A stretch of DNA of 23,610 nt from JAJFUI01 sp039679885 (GTDB taxonomy: Bacteria; Planctomycetota; Planctomycetia; Pirellulales; Thermoguttaceae), in assembly GCA_039679885.1 (NCBI GenBank), contig JBDKUC010000451.1, positions 1 to 23,610 of the forward strand, written 5' to 3'. The translations under genes and the position numbers were made by a program. The notes beneath the pieces were generated by a model. It ran no database searches and was not told the DNA's origin. It saw only the letters and a program-made list of their open reading frames with translations. This document shows, in pieces, positions 1 to 8,566 of this stretch. Positions within the stretch are counted from its first letter, which is position 1; each line of letters begins with the position of its first letter.

Positions 1-1620
1 CTCCGGGGTCGTCGGTTTGACGGCGTCGGAAACGGCCAACGCGCCGGCAATTTGGTCGTCGATGGCGACCAGGATCACGGCGCCGCCGCGGAGCTGCAAG
101 TCATCGATCGCCGCGATGGAGGCGGCATCAAACGCCACGCCGTTGCGCTCGAGATAGTCGCGGCGGCCTGCGAGGATCGCACGCCCCTCGACGATTCCCC
201 GAACGCCGCTTCCCGTCACCGAGTCGAACTCCTCGACTGGCGATAGCTCGACGCCACGCTGCTTGGCCCCGGCGACGATGGCCCGGCCCAACGGGTGCTC
301 GCTGTTCTGTTCGACCGAGGCGGCCAGCCGCAGCAGGTCGCTGGCTGAATGGGCTCCGAACGCGATGGATTCAGTCAGAAGCGGCTTGCCCTCGGTCAAG
401 GTGCCGGTCTTGTCGACCAGGAGCATTTCGGCGACCGCGAGCCGGTCGAGGGTGGCCGCATCCCGGATCAGGATGCCCTCTTTCGCGCCGCGGCCGACGC
501 CGACGACGATCGCCATCGGCGTCGCCAGTCCAAGGGCGCAAGGGCAGGCGATGATGAGGACGGCCACCGCATTGATCAGGGCATTGGCCATCGTTGGCTC
601 GGGCCCGAAACGGAGCCAGATTAGAAAGGTTAGCACGGCAGCGGCGATCACCGCCGGGACGAAGTAGGCGGCCACCACGTCGGCGGTCTTTTGGATCGGC
701 GCTCGACTCCGCTGGGCCTCGCCGACCATGCGGACGATCTGGGCCAGCATCGTGTCCTGCCCGACACGCCGGGCGCGCATCAGAAATGAGCCGGTCTGGT
801 TGACCGTCCCGCCGATCGCAAAATCGCCGGGGCCTTTCGTCGCGGGAATCGGCTCGCCGGTGATCATCGACTCGTCGACACTGCTCCGCCCTTCAATCAA
901 CTCGCCATCGACCGGAACCTTCTCGCCCGGCAGCACGCGGAGCAGGTCGTCCTCGCCGACCTCATCCAGGCGAACATCTCGCTGCTGGCCGTCTGCAACG
1001 AGGTGGGCCGTGCTCGGGGCCAGCGAGAGAAGCTCGCGAATCGCGCTGCCGGTCCGGCGATGCGCTCGCCCTTCGAGAACCTGCCCCAAAAGCACCAGCG
1101 CCGTGATGACCGCCGCGGCTTCAAAGTAGACTTCCCTCCGACCGCCGTGCAGGGCGATGGGCAGCGCGCCGGCCGGCAGAAGCGTTACGGCGACGCTGAA
1201 GATGTAGGCTGCGCCGGTCCCCAGGGAGATGAGGCTGAACATGTTGAGCCTTCGGACGAGGAGCGACGCCCAGGCCCTTTGGAAGAACGGCCAGCCAGCC
1301 CAAAGAACGACCGGCGTGCAGAAAGCCATCTGGATCCATGCGGACGTCCGAGCCCCGAGCCACGCGTCGACGACCCGCATCGGCAGCATTCCCAGCAGCA
1401 CGACCGGCAGTCCGAAGACGACCGATGCCCAAAATCGCCGGGTCATGTCTCGCAGTTCGGCGTCTTCTTCCTCCGGCGGCGCAAGGCCACTCTGGGCCAC
1501 GAGACTCATGCCGCACTTCGAGCAACTGCCCGGCGTGTTCTGCCGCACTTCCGGGTGCATCGGGCACGAGTAGCCGCCCGCGCCTTCCCGAACGTCGGCC
1601 GAAGAAGCATCCGCAGCCAT
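1..1620 (-). CDS. copA: Copper-translocating P-type ATPase (P1B type), 3' end outside window
   Basis: ATP-driven inner-membrane pump, most likely exporting Cu+. The first 540 residues are visible; the ATP-binding end and last helices lie beyond the left edge. Residues 17-40 form a heavy-metal-binding domain (YSCPMHPEV, then C33 and C36 in CSKCGM). Hydrophobic helices follow, then the actuator motif TGE at 254-256, the transmembrane metal site CPC at 359-361, the phosphorylation motif DKTGT with Asp403, and the P1B-specific HP at 442-443. The ATG at 1620 has a strong GGAGGGG Shine-Dalgarno 6 nt upstream. It lies 79 bp after the signalling operon on the same strand but has its own candidate promoter. 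CPC plus this N-terminal domain fits a CopA/CopB-like copper pump; the residues that would separate Cu+ from other soft metals (TM7-8) are not in the window, so the symbol is tentative. Confidence 0.93.
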   Translation of the reverse strand, partial: MAADASSADVREGAGGYSCPMHPEVRQNTPGSCSKCGMSLVAQSGLAPPEEEDAELRDMTRRFWASVVFGLPVVLLGMLPMRVVDAWLGARTSAWIQMAFCTPVVLWAGWPFFQRAWASLLVRRLNMFSLISLGTGAAYIFSVAVTLLPAGALPIALHGGRREVYFEAAAVITALVLLGQVLEGRAHRRTGSAIRELLSLAPSTAHLVADGQQRDVRLDEVGEDDLLRVLPGEKVPVDGELIEGRSSVDESMITGEPIPATKGPGDFAIGGTVNQTGSFLMRARRVGQDTMLAQIVRMVGEAQRSRAPIQKTADVVAAYFVPAVIAAAVLTFLIWLRFGPEPTMANALINAVAVLIIACPCALGLATPMAIVVGVGRGAKEGILIRDAATLDRLAVAEMLLVDKTGTLTEGKPLLTESIAFGAHSASDLLRLAASVEQNSEHPLGRAIVAGAKQRGVELSPVEEFDSVTGSGVRGIVEGRAILAGRRDYLERNGVAFDAASIAAIDDLQLRGGAVILVAIDDQIAGALAVSDAVKPTTPE

Positions 1621-1652
1621 TGCTGGCCCCTCCAGAACCCTTACCCTTTTCT

Positions 1653-1682
1653 ATTGTAGGGGCGGTGTCCGTCGCAGGACAC
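1653..1682 (-). promoter_or_regulatory. Candidate promoter with dyad operator for the copper ATPase
   Basis: On the minus strand a -10-like TACAAT (1658-1653) lies 32 nt before the ATPase start codon. Just upstream is a perfect dyad, GTGTCC-TGCGAC-GGACAC (1682-1665). A dyad placed upstream of a -10 is the usual site of MerR/CueR-type metal regulators, but no good -35 box is visible and no such regulator gene is in the window. The hairpin could instead be a weak terminator of the preceding operon, though it has no T-run. Confidence 0.4.
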
Positions 1683-1699
1683 AGGCGGCTGCGGCTGAA

Positions 1700-2128
1700 T
1701 TAGCGATCGAGCTTCCAGGCGATCAGGGGTTGGATGTAGTTGATGCGGATGCCGCGGCGGCGGCCGGCCAAGGCACTGACTTTGGCAGCGAACAGATTGT
1801 AGTGAAGCGGCTTGAACTCCACATCATCGACGCCACAGGCGATGAGGTCTTTCACCAGGCGTGGATCATCCATTGAAGTGACAACGGCGATGAGGGGGCG
1901 GTGCTGCCAGGTGAGCAGGTCCCGCGCCAACGCATAACCGTGGCCGCCCGGCATGCGCAGGTCGGTGATGACGGCGTCATAGCCGGTGGCCTCCGCCATC
2001 GATTTGGCATCCAGCCCGTTATCCGCAATATCGCAAAGAAATCCCTCGCGTTCCAACGCGTGAACGATCATGTCCCGCGCGATAGATTCGTCGTCGACCA
2101 CGAGGGCGCGATAGGGGTTGTCATGCAT
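1700..2128 (-). CDS. Single-domain response regulator (receiver only)
   Basis: A 142-residue CheY-like receiver with no output domain. The acidic pair is D12-D13 (VVDDE), the phosphoacceptor is D56 in AVITDLRMPG, the switch residue is T84 and the conserved Lys is K106 in EFKPLH. It is the last gene of the four-gene signalling operon: the upstream HD-GYP gene stops with TAA and this ATG follows after 4 nt, so its Shine-Dalgarno (GAAGGGGGG) lies inside the upstream coding end and translation is probably coupled. The frame is open further upstream, but that extension only reads the neighbouring gene out of frame. It probably acts as a phosphate sink, or as a shuttle from the hybrid kinase at 4420-7383. 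Confidence 0.88.
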   Translation of the reverse strand: MHDNPYRALVVDDESIARDMIVHALEREGFLCDIADNGLDAKSMAEATGYDAVITDLRMPGGHGYALARDLLTWQHRPLIAVVTSMDDPRLVKDLIACGVDDVEFKPLHYNLFAAKVSALAGRRRGIRINYIQPLIAWKLDR

Positions 2129-2132
2129 GAGC

Positions 2133-3329
2133 TTACGCCCCCCTTCGGCTGCAACTTTGACTTTCGCATTCCGCAAGCGATTCCGACACTGCGGCAAGCG
2201 AGTCGCCGAAGCATCCGCGAGATTCTTCTCTCTCGATGCCGTCGTGCGTGCTGCGCGGGGTGGTTGCGGGGATTGCGGCGACCGGTGCGTCCGGGTATTG
2301 GTCGGCCAGGCGGCGGATCTCAGAGATGTGGGCGAAGAAGAGGGTGAGCAACATGGGGTCGAACTGGGTTCCCGCGCCGTCGCGCAGGATATCCAACGCC
2401 TTTTCTTCAGGGATGGCAGGCCGATAGACGCGGCCATGCGTCGCCGCATCGTATACCTCTGCAATCGCAACAATTCGAGCGCACTCGGGGATGGCGTCCC
2501 TCGCAAGCCCTCGTGGGTAGCCATCACCATCCCATCGCTCGTGATGATTATGCGCGATCTCCCGAGCCATCGTCAGCACCGGACTATCGTCGCTCGATAA
2601 GATCTGTGCGCCGATCGTCGTATGGGTTTTCATCACACGGAACTCGTCCGGCGTGAGTCTGCCGGGTTTGAGGAGAATCGCGTCTGGAATGCCAAGCTTG
2701 CCGACGTCGTACATCGGCGCGGCCATTCGGAGGCGTTCGACGTCTTCGGCGGACCAACCGGCGGCCTTGGCTAGGAGTTCGCTCGACGAGGCGACTCTCT
2801 GGAATCGCGTCGCCAGACCACCGTCCCGACACGACAGCACCGACAGCAGTCCGCGGAAGATGTGCTCCAGAATGCTTCGAATTGCGGTCGAGCGTTTTTT
2901 GGCTTCGTCCTCCAAGTGCGCGGTGTACTGCCGCTTGTCGAGGATTAGCTGCCGGCGTTCGAGGGCTCGACGCACATGGAAGAGGAACTCTTCGCGGATG
3001 AAGGGCTTGAGAAGATAGCTGCACGCGCCGCGCATCATCGAGTCGATGGCCGTCTGCGTCTGTCCGGTCGCGGTAAGCATGATGACCGCGGTGTCGGGGT
3101 AGGTTTTGACGATATCGGAAAGAACGTCGAGGCCGGAACGTTTCGGCATCCTCACATCAAGCGTCACGAGTTGGATGTCGTGTTCCTGAAGGTACGCCCA
3201 GGCCGAGTCGGCGCCGTCGGCCTCGGCGCAGTTGTAGCCTTCCGCCGTCAGCCAAAGACTGGCGATGCTTCGAGCGTGTTGCTCGTCGTCGACGATGAGT
3301 ACATTCGCGACATCGTTGGGTTGATTCAC
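2133..3329 (-). CDS. REC-HD-GYP protein with degenerate HD-GYP metal site
   Basis: A 398-residue response regulator with an N-terminal receiver (VDDE; phosphoacceptor D58 in TLDVRMPK; Lys in LLKPF) and a C-terminal HD-GYP domain. HD-GYP proteins normally hydrolyse cyclic-di-GMP at a di- or tri-metal centre. Here GYP (270-272) and the HH pair (NHHERWDG) remain, but the HD dyad reads Y207-D208 (APMYDVGK), the first His ligand aligns with R175 (ATRFQRV) and the later Asp is E291 (IAEVYDA). Catalysis is therefore doubtful, and a binding or regulatory role is likelier. I chose GTG at 3329: it overlaps the upstream TGA as GTGA and has GGAGG 7 nt before it. An ATG at 3356 would extend it by 9 residues into the neighbour. 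The tail after about residue 340 is low-complexity. Confidence 0.9.
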   Translation of the reverse strand: MNQPNDVANVLIVDDEQHARSIASLWLTAEGYNCAEADGADSAWAYLQEHDIQLVTLDVRMPKRSGLDVLSDIVKTYPDTAVIMLTATGQTQTAIDSMMRGACSYLLKPFIREEFLFHVRRALERRQLILDKRQYTAHLEDEAKKRSTAIRSILEHIFRGLLSVLSCRDGGLATRFQRVASSSELLAKAAGWSAEDVERLRMAAPMYDVGKLGIPDAILLKPGRLTPDEFRVMKTHTTIGAQILSSDDSPVLTMAREIAHNHHERWDGDGYPRGLARDAIPECARIVAIAEVYDAATHGRVYRPAIPEEKALDILRDGAGTQFDPMLLTLFFAHISEIRRLADQYPDAPVAAIPATTPRSTHDGIEREESRGCFGDSLAAVSESLAECESQSCSRRGA

Positions 3330-4423
3330 TTGTCCACCTCCGTGACGGACGCCCATAGCGTCGGTTTGGAGTCAAAACGTTTCCAGGGAGCGCCGGCAAT
3401 CGTTTCCTGAGATGCTGCTGGCGCCGGCTCGGCGTGTCGGTCCCGGATGGCGAGGAACACGTCTTCCTCCGCGACAAAAGCTTCCACGATGGCGGGATCG
3501 AAATGCTTGCCCGAGCCGCTGATGATCATTCTCTTCGCGTCCTCGTGGGAATAAGCTTTCTTGTAGACCCGCCGGGACGTCAGAGCGTCGTAAACATCTG
3601 CGATGGCAACGATGCGGGCGGACAGGGGAATATTGCCGCCGAAAAGGCCGCGCGGATAGCCTCGTCCGTCATATTTCTCATGATGGGCCAAGGCAATGTC
3701 CCGGGCCATCTCAAGGAACCGGGCGCCTGGAAATTTCTTGACAACCGACTCGATGGTCATCGCGCCCCGAGTCGTATGCGTCTCCATGATCTCGAATTCC
3801 TCGCGCGTTAATCGGCCCGGTTTCAGCAGAACGCAGTCGGGAATGGCGACTTTGCCGATGTCATGCAAAGGGCTTGTCTGGTAGATCAGCTCAACGAACT
3901 CGTCATCGATCTGATGCGAGAAGGCCGGTGTCCTGCGCAAATGGTCGGCGAGCGCTCGGCTGTACTCTTGAACACGTTCCAGGTGCTCGCCGGTCTCAGG
4001 GTCACGCGACTCAGCCAGCTTGGCAAGCGCAAAGATCGTCAGATGGCGCGTCTCCAGGGCGATCGTGCGTCGGCCAATGTTCACACGTAGAATCAGTTCC
4101 TCAGGATTGAATGGTTTACAGATGTAGTCGTCGGCGCCGGCGTTGAGGCCAACGATGGTCTCCCCCAGATGGCACAGATTCGTGAGAAGGATGCAATAGA
4201 TGTATTGAGGAAACCGACCGGAACGAATGATTCGGCACAATTCCACGCCGTCCATTCGCGGCATCTTCCAGTCGGAGACGACAAGACGGTGTTCTCCGCG
4301 CGCGAGAATATCGAGCGCCTCGCGGCCGTCGTTCGCCGTGGTGACGTGGTAACCGCCCGTGGTTAGCGCGTGCGCTGTCGCCTGTCGCGCGATCGGTTCG
4401 TCGTCGGCCACCAAGACGTTCAT
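3326..4423 (-). CDS. REC-HD-GYP response regulator, probable cyclic-di-GMP phosphodiesterase
   Basis: A 365-residue cytoplasmic response regulator. Receiver at about 1-120: acidic pair in VADDEP, phosphoacceptor D51 in VVSDWKMP, Lys in CKPFNPEE. HD-GYP domain at about 130-325 with a full ligand set: H147 (TGEHLERV), H187-D188 (SPLHDIGK), His in METHTTRG, HH in ALAHHEKYDG, GYP at 255-257 and IADVYDAL. Family knowledge: such proteins degrade cyclic-di-GMP to pGpG or GMP, with the receiver gating activity. The ATG overlaps the stop of the upstream hybrid kinase gene (ATGA), and its own stop overlaps the start of the degenerate paralogue (GTGA), so the genes are probably translated in a coupled way. 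The Pro/Ala-rich C-terminus of about 40 residues carries no recognised domain. Confidence 0.95.
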   Translation of the reverse strand: MNVLVADDEPIARQATAHALTTGGYHVTTANDGREALDILARGEHRLVVSDWKMPRMDGVELCRIIRSGRFPQYIYCILLTNLCHLGETIVGLNAGADDYICKPFNPEELILRVNIGRRTIALETRHLTIFALAKLAESRDPETGEHLERVQEYSRALADHLRRTPAFSHQIDDEFVELIYQTSPLHDIGKVAIPDCVLLKPGRLTREEFEIMETHTTRGAMTIESVVKKFPGARFLEMARDIALAHHEKYDGRGYPRGLFGGNIPLSARIVAIADVYDALTSRRVYKKAYSHEDAKRMIISGSGKHFDPAIVEAFVAEEDVFLAIRDRHAEPAPAASQETIAGAPWKRFDSKPTLWASVTEVDK

Positions 4424-7383
4424 GTTATGGTTTCCGTTGAGGGGGCGAGAGCGCTCTTGTTCTCCGAGTTCTTGATCCGCGCCATCACCTGCGGGATGTA
4501 TGCGAGGAGGCTCGCAGTTTCGTCACTCAGTTGCTTCGCGAAGTGGGTTGCATCCGTCAGGTTCCCGGTCTCCGCCGCGGCTTCGATGCTGCCGGCCAGG
4601 CTCTGCATCGATGTGGCAGTCATGATGCCGGCGGTGCCTTTCAGCCCGTGCGCCAGCTCTGCGACGCCAGTTGCTTCGCGTTGTTGTAGGAGTTGAACGA
4701 TCGTCTCGATTCTCTCCGGCAGATAGGACTCGAAGTCCGTCAGCATCTTCTGCACGAACTCCAAGTTTCCCAAGCAACGAGCAACGAGGGCGTCGCAGTC
4801 GATAGGCGGCGCGTTCTCGACGTGCGTTTGCGGTTGCGGTTGTGCCGGCGAATTGTCACGGGCGCTGTCTTTGGGAGCGAGCGTCTCGTCGATCATCCCG
4901 AGAAGCGCCTTCGGTTCGCACGGCTTGCCGATGTGATTATCCATGCCGGCTTGCAGGCAACGTTCGCGATCGCCCTGAATGGCGTTGGCCGTCAGCGCGA
5001 TGACCGGTAAATGGCCGCTAAGCCGCCCCGACGCCTCCATCTCGCGAATTTGACGGGTGGCGATGAAGCCATCGACCTCCGGCATTTGGCAATCCATCAA
5101 CACCAAGTCGAAATGACGGCGTTCGACAGCGTCGATCACCTCACGGCCGTTGCCGACGGCGCAACACTCAGCGCCAGCGCGCCGCAGGATCTCCTCGACG
5201 AACATCCGGTTGATGCTGTTGTCTTCGGCCAAGAGGATCTGGCGGCCTTCCAACAACGTCGGCAGATCGAGGCGACGTTCCGCCGCGGTTGACGGGACTT
5301 CGTCTCCCTTAGGTTCTGCTACGGCGTGAATCGGAATCTCGAACCAAAACGTTGAGCCCTTGCCGGGCTGGCTGGTCACTCCGATCTCTCCTCCCATCAG
5401 TTTGACCAACCGTCCGCTGATCGCCAATCCGAGCCCTGTGCCGCCGTATTTGCGGGTCGTGGAGGAATCCGCCTGTGAAAAGGAGCGAAACAGCCGATTG
5501 ATTCGATCGTGGGAAATCCCGATGCCGGTGTCGGCAACGACGAAGCGGCCGATCGCGGCGTGCCCTAGCTGGTTCAGTGAGATCTTCAGCGAGACTTGGC
5601 CCTCTTCAGTGAATTTGATCGCGTTTCCGAGCAAATTGACGAGGATTTGCCGCAAGCGCACGTCGTCGCCGCGCACCCATTTCGGCAAATTGGCGGCGAC
5701 GTCGCTGGCGAGCTTTAGTCCCTTCGTCTTGGCAGGCGGGTCCATCGTGGCGATGGTCTCCCCGATCAGGGAACTGAGGCAGAACGCTTGTTCGTGGAGT
5801 TCCATTTTGCCCGCCTCGATCTTCGAGAAATCGAGGATGTCGTTGATGAGCGCCAGCAACAACTTGCCGCTCGTGTGGCAGCACTCGACGAACGAGCGTT
5901 GTCGCTCGTCCAAGGGAGTGTCACGGAGCAATTCCGCCATGCCAATCACGCCGTTCAGAGGCGTGCGCAACTCATGACTCATGCTGGCCAGAAATTGGTC
6001 CTTGGCTCGGTTGGCGGCCCTGGCGTCTTCGGTTGCTTTTGCCAGTTCGCGGTTCACTTGTTCGAGTTTGCGAGCGTACTTTGCGAGCGTTCGGGCCGTC
6101 CGTTTGCGTGCGGAGACGTCGCGGCTGACCCCCATGGCGCCGATCGGCGCGCCATCGTCGCCGAGCAGCCACGACATATTGACTTCGACAGCAGCCGTGC
6201 CGCCATCTTTGCGGCGGTAATCCATCTCGAGACAGACAGGCTGCCGCAGAACGTGAGGGTTGGTGCGGGCCTCGGCCAGAATGTTGCTGAGAAGCTTTCG
6301 GGTGCGCCGCGCGGAGCTGGCTGTCAGGGCCTCGTCAATCCCCATCTTCATGGCCTCTTCCACGGAGTGGCCGGTCAGCCACTTCACGGAACTGCTGACG
6401 TAGGTCCTCTTCATATTCATGTCGAGGATCCACACAACGTCGCGCATGTTTTCAGCCAGCTGTCGGTATCGCTGCTCGCTGGCTGCCAGCGCCTTTTCGG
6501 CCTGCATCGCCACGGTGATGTCGATCTTCACCGCCACATAATGTGTGATGGTGTTTTGCGCGTCGCACACCGGGGAGATCGTGATGTCTTCCCAGAACAA
6601 ATCGCCGTTCTTTTTCCGATTGCAGATGCGGTCGCGCCAAACATCGCCTTTTGTGAGCGTCTGCCACATCTGCGAGTAGAAGTCCGGAGGGTGGATGCCG
6701 GAGCGCAGGAATCGCGGATTCTGACCAATCGCCTCGTCGCTGCTATAGCCGGTGGTCTTGACGAAGCCGGGATTGACATACTCGATCGTACCGCGGGCGT
6801 CAGTGACGATGATGGCAGCCGGGTTCTGCTCTACGGCGCGCGAAAGCATCCGGAGGCGTTCCTCGGCCCACGCGGCGTTCTGCTCAGCCAGACGTAAGCT
6901 GGCCTCGTAGCGTTTGCGTTCGCTGATGTCGCGGATCGTCATCAAGGCGACCATCGCCCCCTTTCCAATGCACGGGAAAACCGACATGCTGATGGGGAAA
7001 CAACGACCGTCCGCGTGCTGCCCGATGGACTCGCGATTCTCCGCAGCGCTCCTCGGCGAGGCAGCGTCGGCCAATAAACCGCGAAGGAAGGCAACGTCCT
7101 GGCCTCGCACGTTGTCAGGCATCAAGCGGCCAATCGACTGGCCGTTCATTTCGCCGGCGGTGCGGCCGAACATCTGCTCGGCGGCGCGGTTGAACAGCAG
7201 AATCCGCAACTGCTGGTCGAACAGAACGAGTGCATCGGCATTGGCGCCGAGTATCACATCGAGCCATTGGCTGCGGTCTTGGAGCGCCAGCGCGTTCGAA
7301 CGTGGGGCCCAATTCTTCTCCCCCACGAGAACCGCATCCGTGGCCGTCTCGAACACCGCCATTTTTCGACTGGGCAAGGTCAT
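4420..7383 (-). CDS. Hybrid sensor histidine kinase: 3 PAS, HisKA, HATPase, REC, HPt
   Basis: A 987-residue cytoplasmic sensor kinase with no transmembrane segment. Three PAS domains lie at about 38-155, 178-298 and 305-430; the second, with NPGFVKTTGYS and its following segment, resembles PAS-PAC units that can hold flavin or haem, but no diagnostic cofactor residue (for example NCRFLQ) is seen. A coiled coil (about 432-465) leads to the HisKA phospho-His H470 (MSHELRTPLNG). The ATPase domain carries N587, DTGIGI and GGTGLGL. A receiver (E720-D721, D764 in LMDCQMPE, K820) and an HPt domain (H912 in AHGLKGTAG) complete a BarA/ArcB-like phosphorelay. The HPt can pass phosphate to the receivers of the three downstream genes. 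The start ATG has only a weak AGAGG about 10 nt upstream. Confidence 0.95.
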   Translation of the reverse strand: MTLPSRKMAVFETATDAVLVGEKNWAPRSNALALQDRSQWLDVILGANADALVLFDQQLRILLFNRAAEQMFGRTAGEMNGQSIGRLMPDNVRGQDVAFLRGLLADAASPRSAAENRESIGQHADGRCFPISMSVFPCIGKGAMVALMTIRDISERKRYEASLRLAEQNAAWAEERLRMLSRAVEQNPAAIIVTDARGTIEYVNPGFVKTTGYSSDEAIGQNPRFLRSGIHPPDFYSQMWQTLTKGDVWRDRICNRKKNGDLFWEDITISPVCDAQNTITHYVAVKIDITVAMQAEKALAASEQRYRQLAENMRDVVWILDMNMKRTYVSSSVKWLTGHSVEEAMKMGIDEALTASSARRTRKLLSNILAEARTNPHVLRQPVCLEMDYRRKDGGTAAVEVNMSWLLGDDGAPIGAMGVSRDVSARKRTARTLAKYARKLEQVNRELAKATEDARAANRAKDQFLASMSHELRTPLNGVIGMAELLRDTPLDERQRSFVECCHTSGKLLLALINDILDFSKIEAGKMELHEQAFCLSSLIGETIATMDPPAKTKGLKLASDVAANLPKWVRGDDVRLRQILVNLLGNAIKFTEEGQVSLKISLNQLGHAAIGRFVVADTGIGISHDRINRLFRSFSQADSSTTRKYGGTGLGLAISGRLVKLMGGEIGVTSQPGKGSTFWFEIPIHAVAEPKGDEVPSTAAERRLDLPTLLEGRQILLAEDNSINRMFVEEILRRAGAECCAVGNGREVIDAVERRHFDLVLMDCQMPEVDGFIATRQIREMEASGRLSGHLPVIALTANAIQGDRERCLQAGMDNHIGKPCEPKALLGMIDETLAPKDSARDNSPAQPQPQTHVENAPPIDCDALVARCLGNLEFVQKMLTDFESYLPERIETIVQLLQQREATGVAELAHGLKGTAGIMTATSMQSLAGSIEAAAETGNLTDATHFAKQLSDETASLLAYIPQVMARIKNSENKSALAPSTETIT

Positions 7384-7745
7384 CGCGCGGCCGCCTCTTG
7401 GCTAAATGGATGCCCCAACGCGGAGACTCCCTCTCCAGAGGCGAACCTCAGAAAAAGGGCGTCTCTGAGGCAAGCCTAGTCTACGGAGCCGCGTCCCCCC
7501 CGGAGTGGAGTGCAACCCCGCGAAAATTTCGCAGGTCGCTGAAAAACAGAGCCGCCGCCTTGTGATCGGCGAACGCAAATGCGTCAAGCGAGCATTGGCG
7601 GCAAGGTAGAGTTGCCTAGACGCGGGCCCTGTTTCGCCATCCAGCGACACGAGCGATGATCGCCATCGATGCAACACAACACACCGCGGCCTTGCAGGGT
7701 GATGGAAAGCGGTCACGCCTGAAAGGCAGGGAATGAGGCTAAGCA
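7384..7745. other. Intergenic region between divergent signalling genes
   Basis: This 362-bp gap separates the hybrid kinase operon (leftward) from a stand-alone receiver (rightward) and must hold both promoters. I see no consensus -35/-10 pair, no obvious dyad operator and no RNA gene. Short open frames here lack ribosome binding sites and known motifs. Confidence 0.5.
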
Positions 7746-8150
7746 ATGACCAACGCCAGTCCGCCCATCGTGTTGATCGTGGACGACGAAGCGCCTATCC
7801 GAAATATGCTTGCGCACTGGCTGCAAGCGGATGGATACCGCTGCGTCCAGGCGGCGGATGCGAAAGCCGCTTGGCAACAACTCCAGGAATACGAGGTGCG
7901 GGTGGTGATCTTGGACGTGAGAATGCCAGGCCACTCTGGCGTTGAGCTGCTTCACGAGATCGCCGAACATCATTTCGCAACGGCCGTCATCATGCTGACC
8001 TCCGTCAACGAGCCGCAAACCATGGCGGACGCAATCGAACGCGGCGCGGTGAGCTATTTGATCAAGCCACCTGACCGAGAGCGGCTCCTTCATGCCGTCC
8101 GCGGAGCATTATCGCGACAACTGCTGAGTGCACAGGTTGCGGAGGCCTAA
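7746..8150 (+). CDS. Single-domain response regulator (receiver only)
   Basis: A 134-residue CheY-like receiver. The acidic pair is D13-D14 (IVDDEA), the phosphoacceptor is D57 in VILDVRMPG, the switch Thr is T85 in IMLTSV and the Lys is K107 in LIKPPD. There is no output domain. Its sequence is close to the receiver of the degenerate REC-HD-GYP protein at 2133-3329 (shared pattern of a Trp/Leu-rich helix 1, LDVRMP, TAVIMLT, GAxSYLxKP), so one may be a duplicate of the other. It is transcribed divergently from the kinase operon and probably belongs to the same phosphorelay. A weak Shine-Dalgarno-like GGGAATGAGG lies upstream of ATG 7746. Confidence 0.88.
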   Translation: MTNASPPIVLIVDDEAPIRNMLAHWLQADGYRCVQAADAKAAWQQLQEYEVRVVILDVRMPGHSGVELLHEIAEHHFATAVIMLTSVNEPQTMADAIERGAVSYLIKPPDRERLLHAVRGALSRQLLSAQVAEA

Positions 8151-8331
8151 CCAGCAACAGACAATTGCCCGTACGGAATCCGGTGTCAGACGGTTTGGCC
8201 AGCCGAGTCCAGCCGACGGCGGCCGTGAACGCTCCTTCTCAGCCAGTCTCCGCTGCCGTCCGCGAACGGGGGGCAAGGGTTCGCGGCAAGACTTCTAACG
8301 GCCGATGGCCTGTCGAGGCCCCAATCGCAGA

Positions 8332-8365
8332 AACGGCTTCCACCGATCAATCGACGGAAGCCGTT
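8332..8365 (-). terminator. Stem-loop, probable terminator of tRNA-Ser
   Basis: A perfect 10-bp inverted repeat, AACGGCTTCC and GGAAGCCGTT, encloses a 14-nt loop. On the minus strand it lies 22 nt beyond the tRNA-Ser 3' end and runs into a short T-tract (GTTTCTG). On the plus strand it is followed by ACGTATTTATAG and could also stop the receiver gene ending at 8150. Confidence 0.65.
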
Positions 8366-8387
8366 ACGTATTTATAGCTTACAAGAG

Positions 8388-8469
8388 CGGAGGGCAAGGG
8401 AGTCGAACCCTCAACGGCTTGCGCCGCACCTGATTTCGAGTCAGGCTGCTAACCATTCGCGTACCCTCC
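8388..8469 (-). tRNA. tRNA-Ser (anticodon CGA)
   Basis: An 82-nt class II tRNA. The acceptor stem GGAGGGT pairs with GCCCTCC with one G-U at the base, and the discriminator is G. The anticodon stem-loop is CCTGA-CTCGAAA-TCAGG with anticodon CGA (8438-8436). A variable-arm hairpin (GCGGC-GCAA-GCCGT type) and a T-loop TTCGACT follow. The long variable arm together with G73 identifies serine. CCA is not encoded. Confidence 0.95.
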
Positions 8470-8521
8470 GGAGGACGCGCTCGTTGTTAGTTTAGCCTGC
8501 GCGACGGTCGGTGACAAGCAG

Positions 8522-8566
8522 GGATCGGCTCGCTGCGGATCGGGTCGCTGCGGATCGGCTCGCTGC
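8522..8566 (+). repeat. Three tandem 15-bp repeats
   Basis: The unit GGATCGGCTCGCTGC occurs three times end to end at 8522, 8537 and 8552, the middle copy with one change (GGGTCG). A partial fourth (GGGTGCTGC) follows. It lies in the 413-bp gene-free gap between the tRNA-Ser and the PLP enzyme. Function unknown. Confidence 0.9.

Noticed and set aside
3330..3356. ATG 3356 as start of the degenerate HD-GYP gene
   Set aside because: GTG 3329 forms the typical GTGA overlap with the upstream stop and has GGAGG at the right distance; the extra 9 residues are not receiver-like.
5788..6897. 369-codon open frame opposite the hybrid kinase
   Set aside because: It is an antisense shadow of PAS/HisKA coding DNA with no motif or ribosome binding site; the kinase frame is full of conserved motifs.
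8165..8377. 70-codon frame between the receiver gene and tRNA-Ser
   Set aside because: No ATG with a ribosome binding site, no recognisable product, and it runs through the terminator stem.
8522..8566. CRISPR array
   Set aside because: The 15-bp units are directly adjacent without spacers; no cas gene is in the window.
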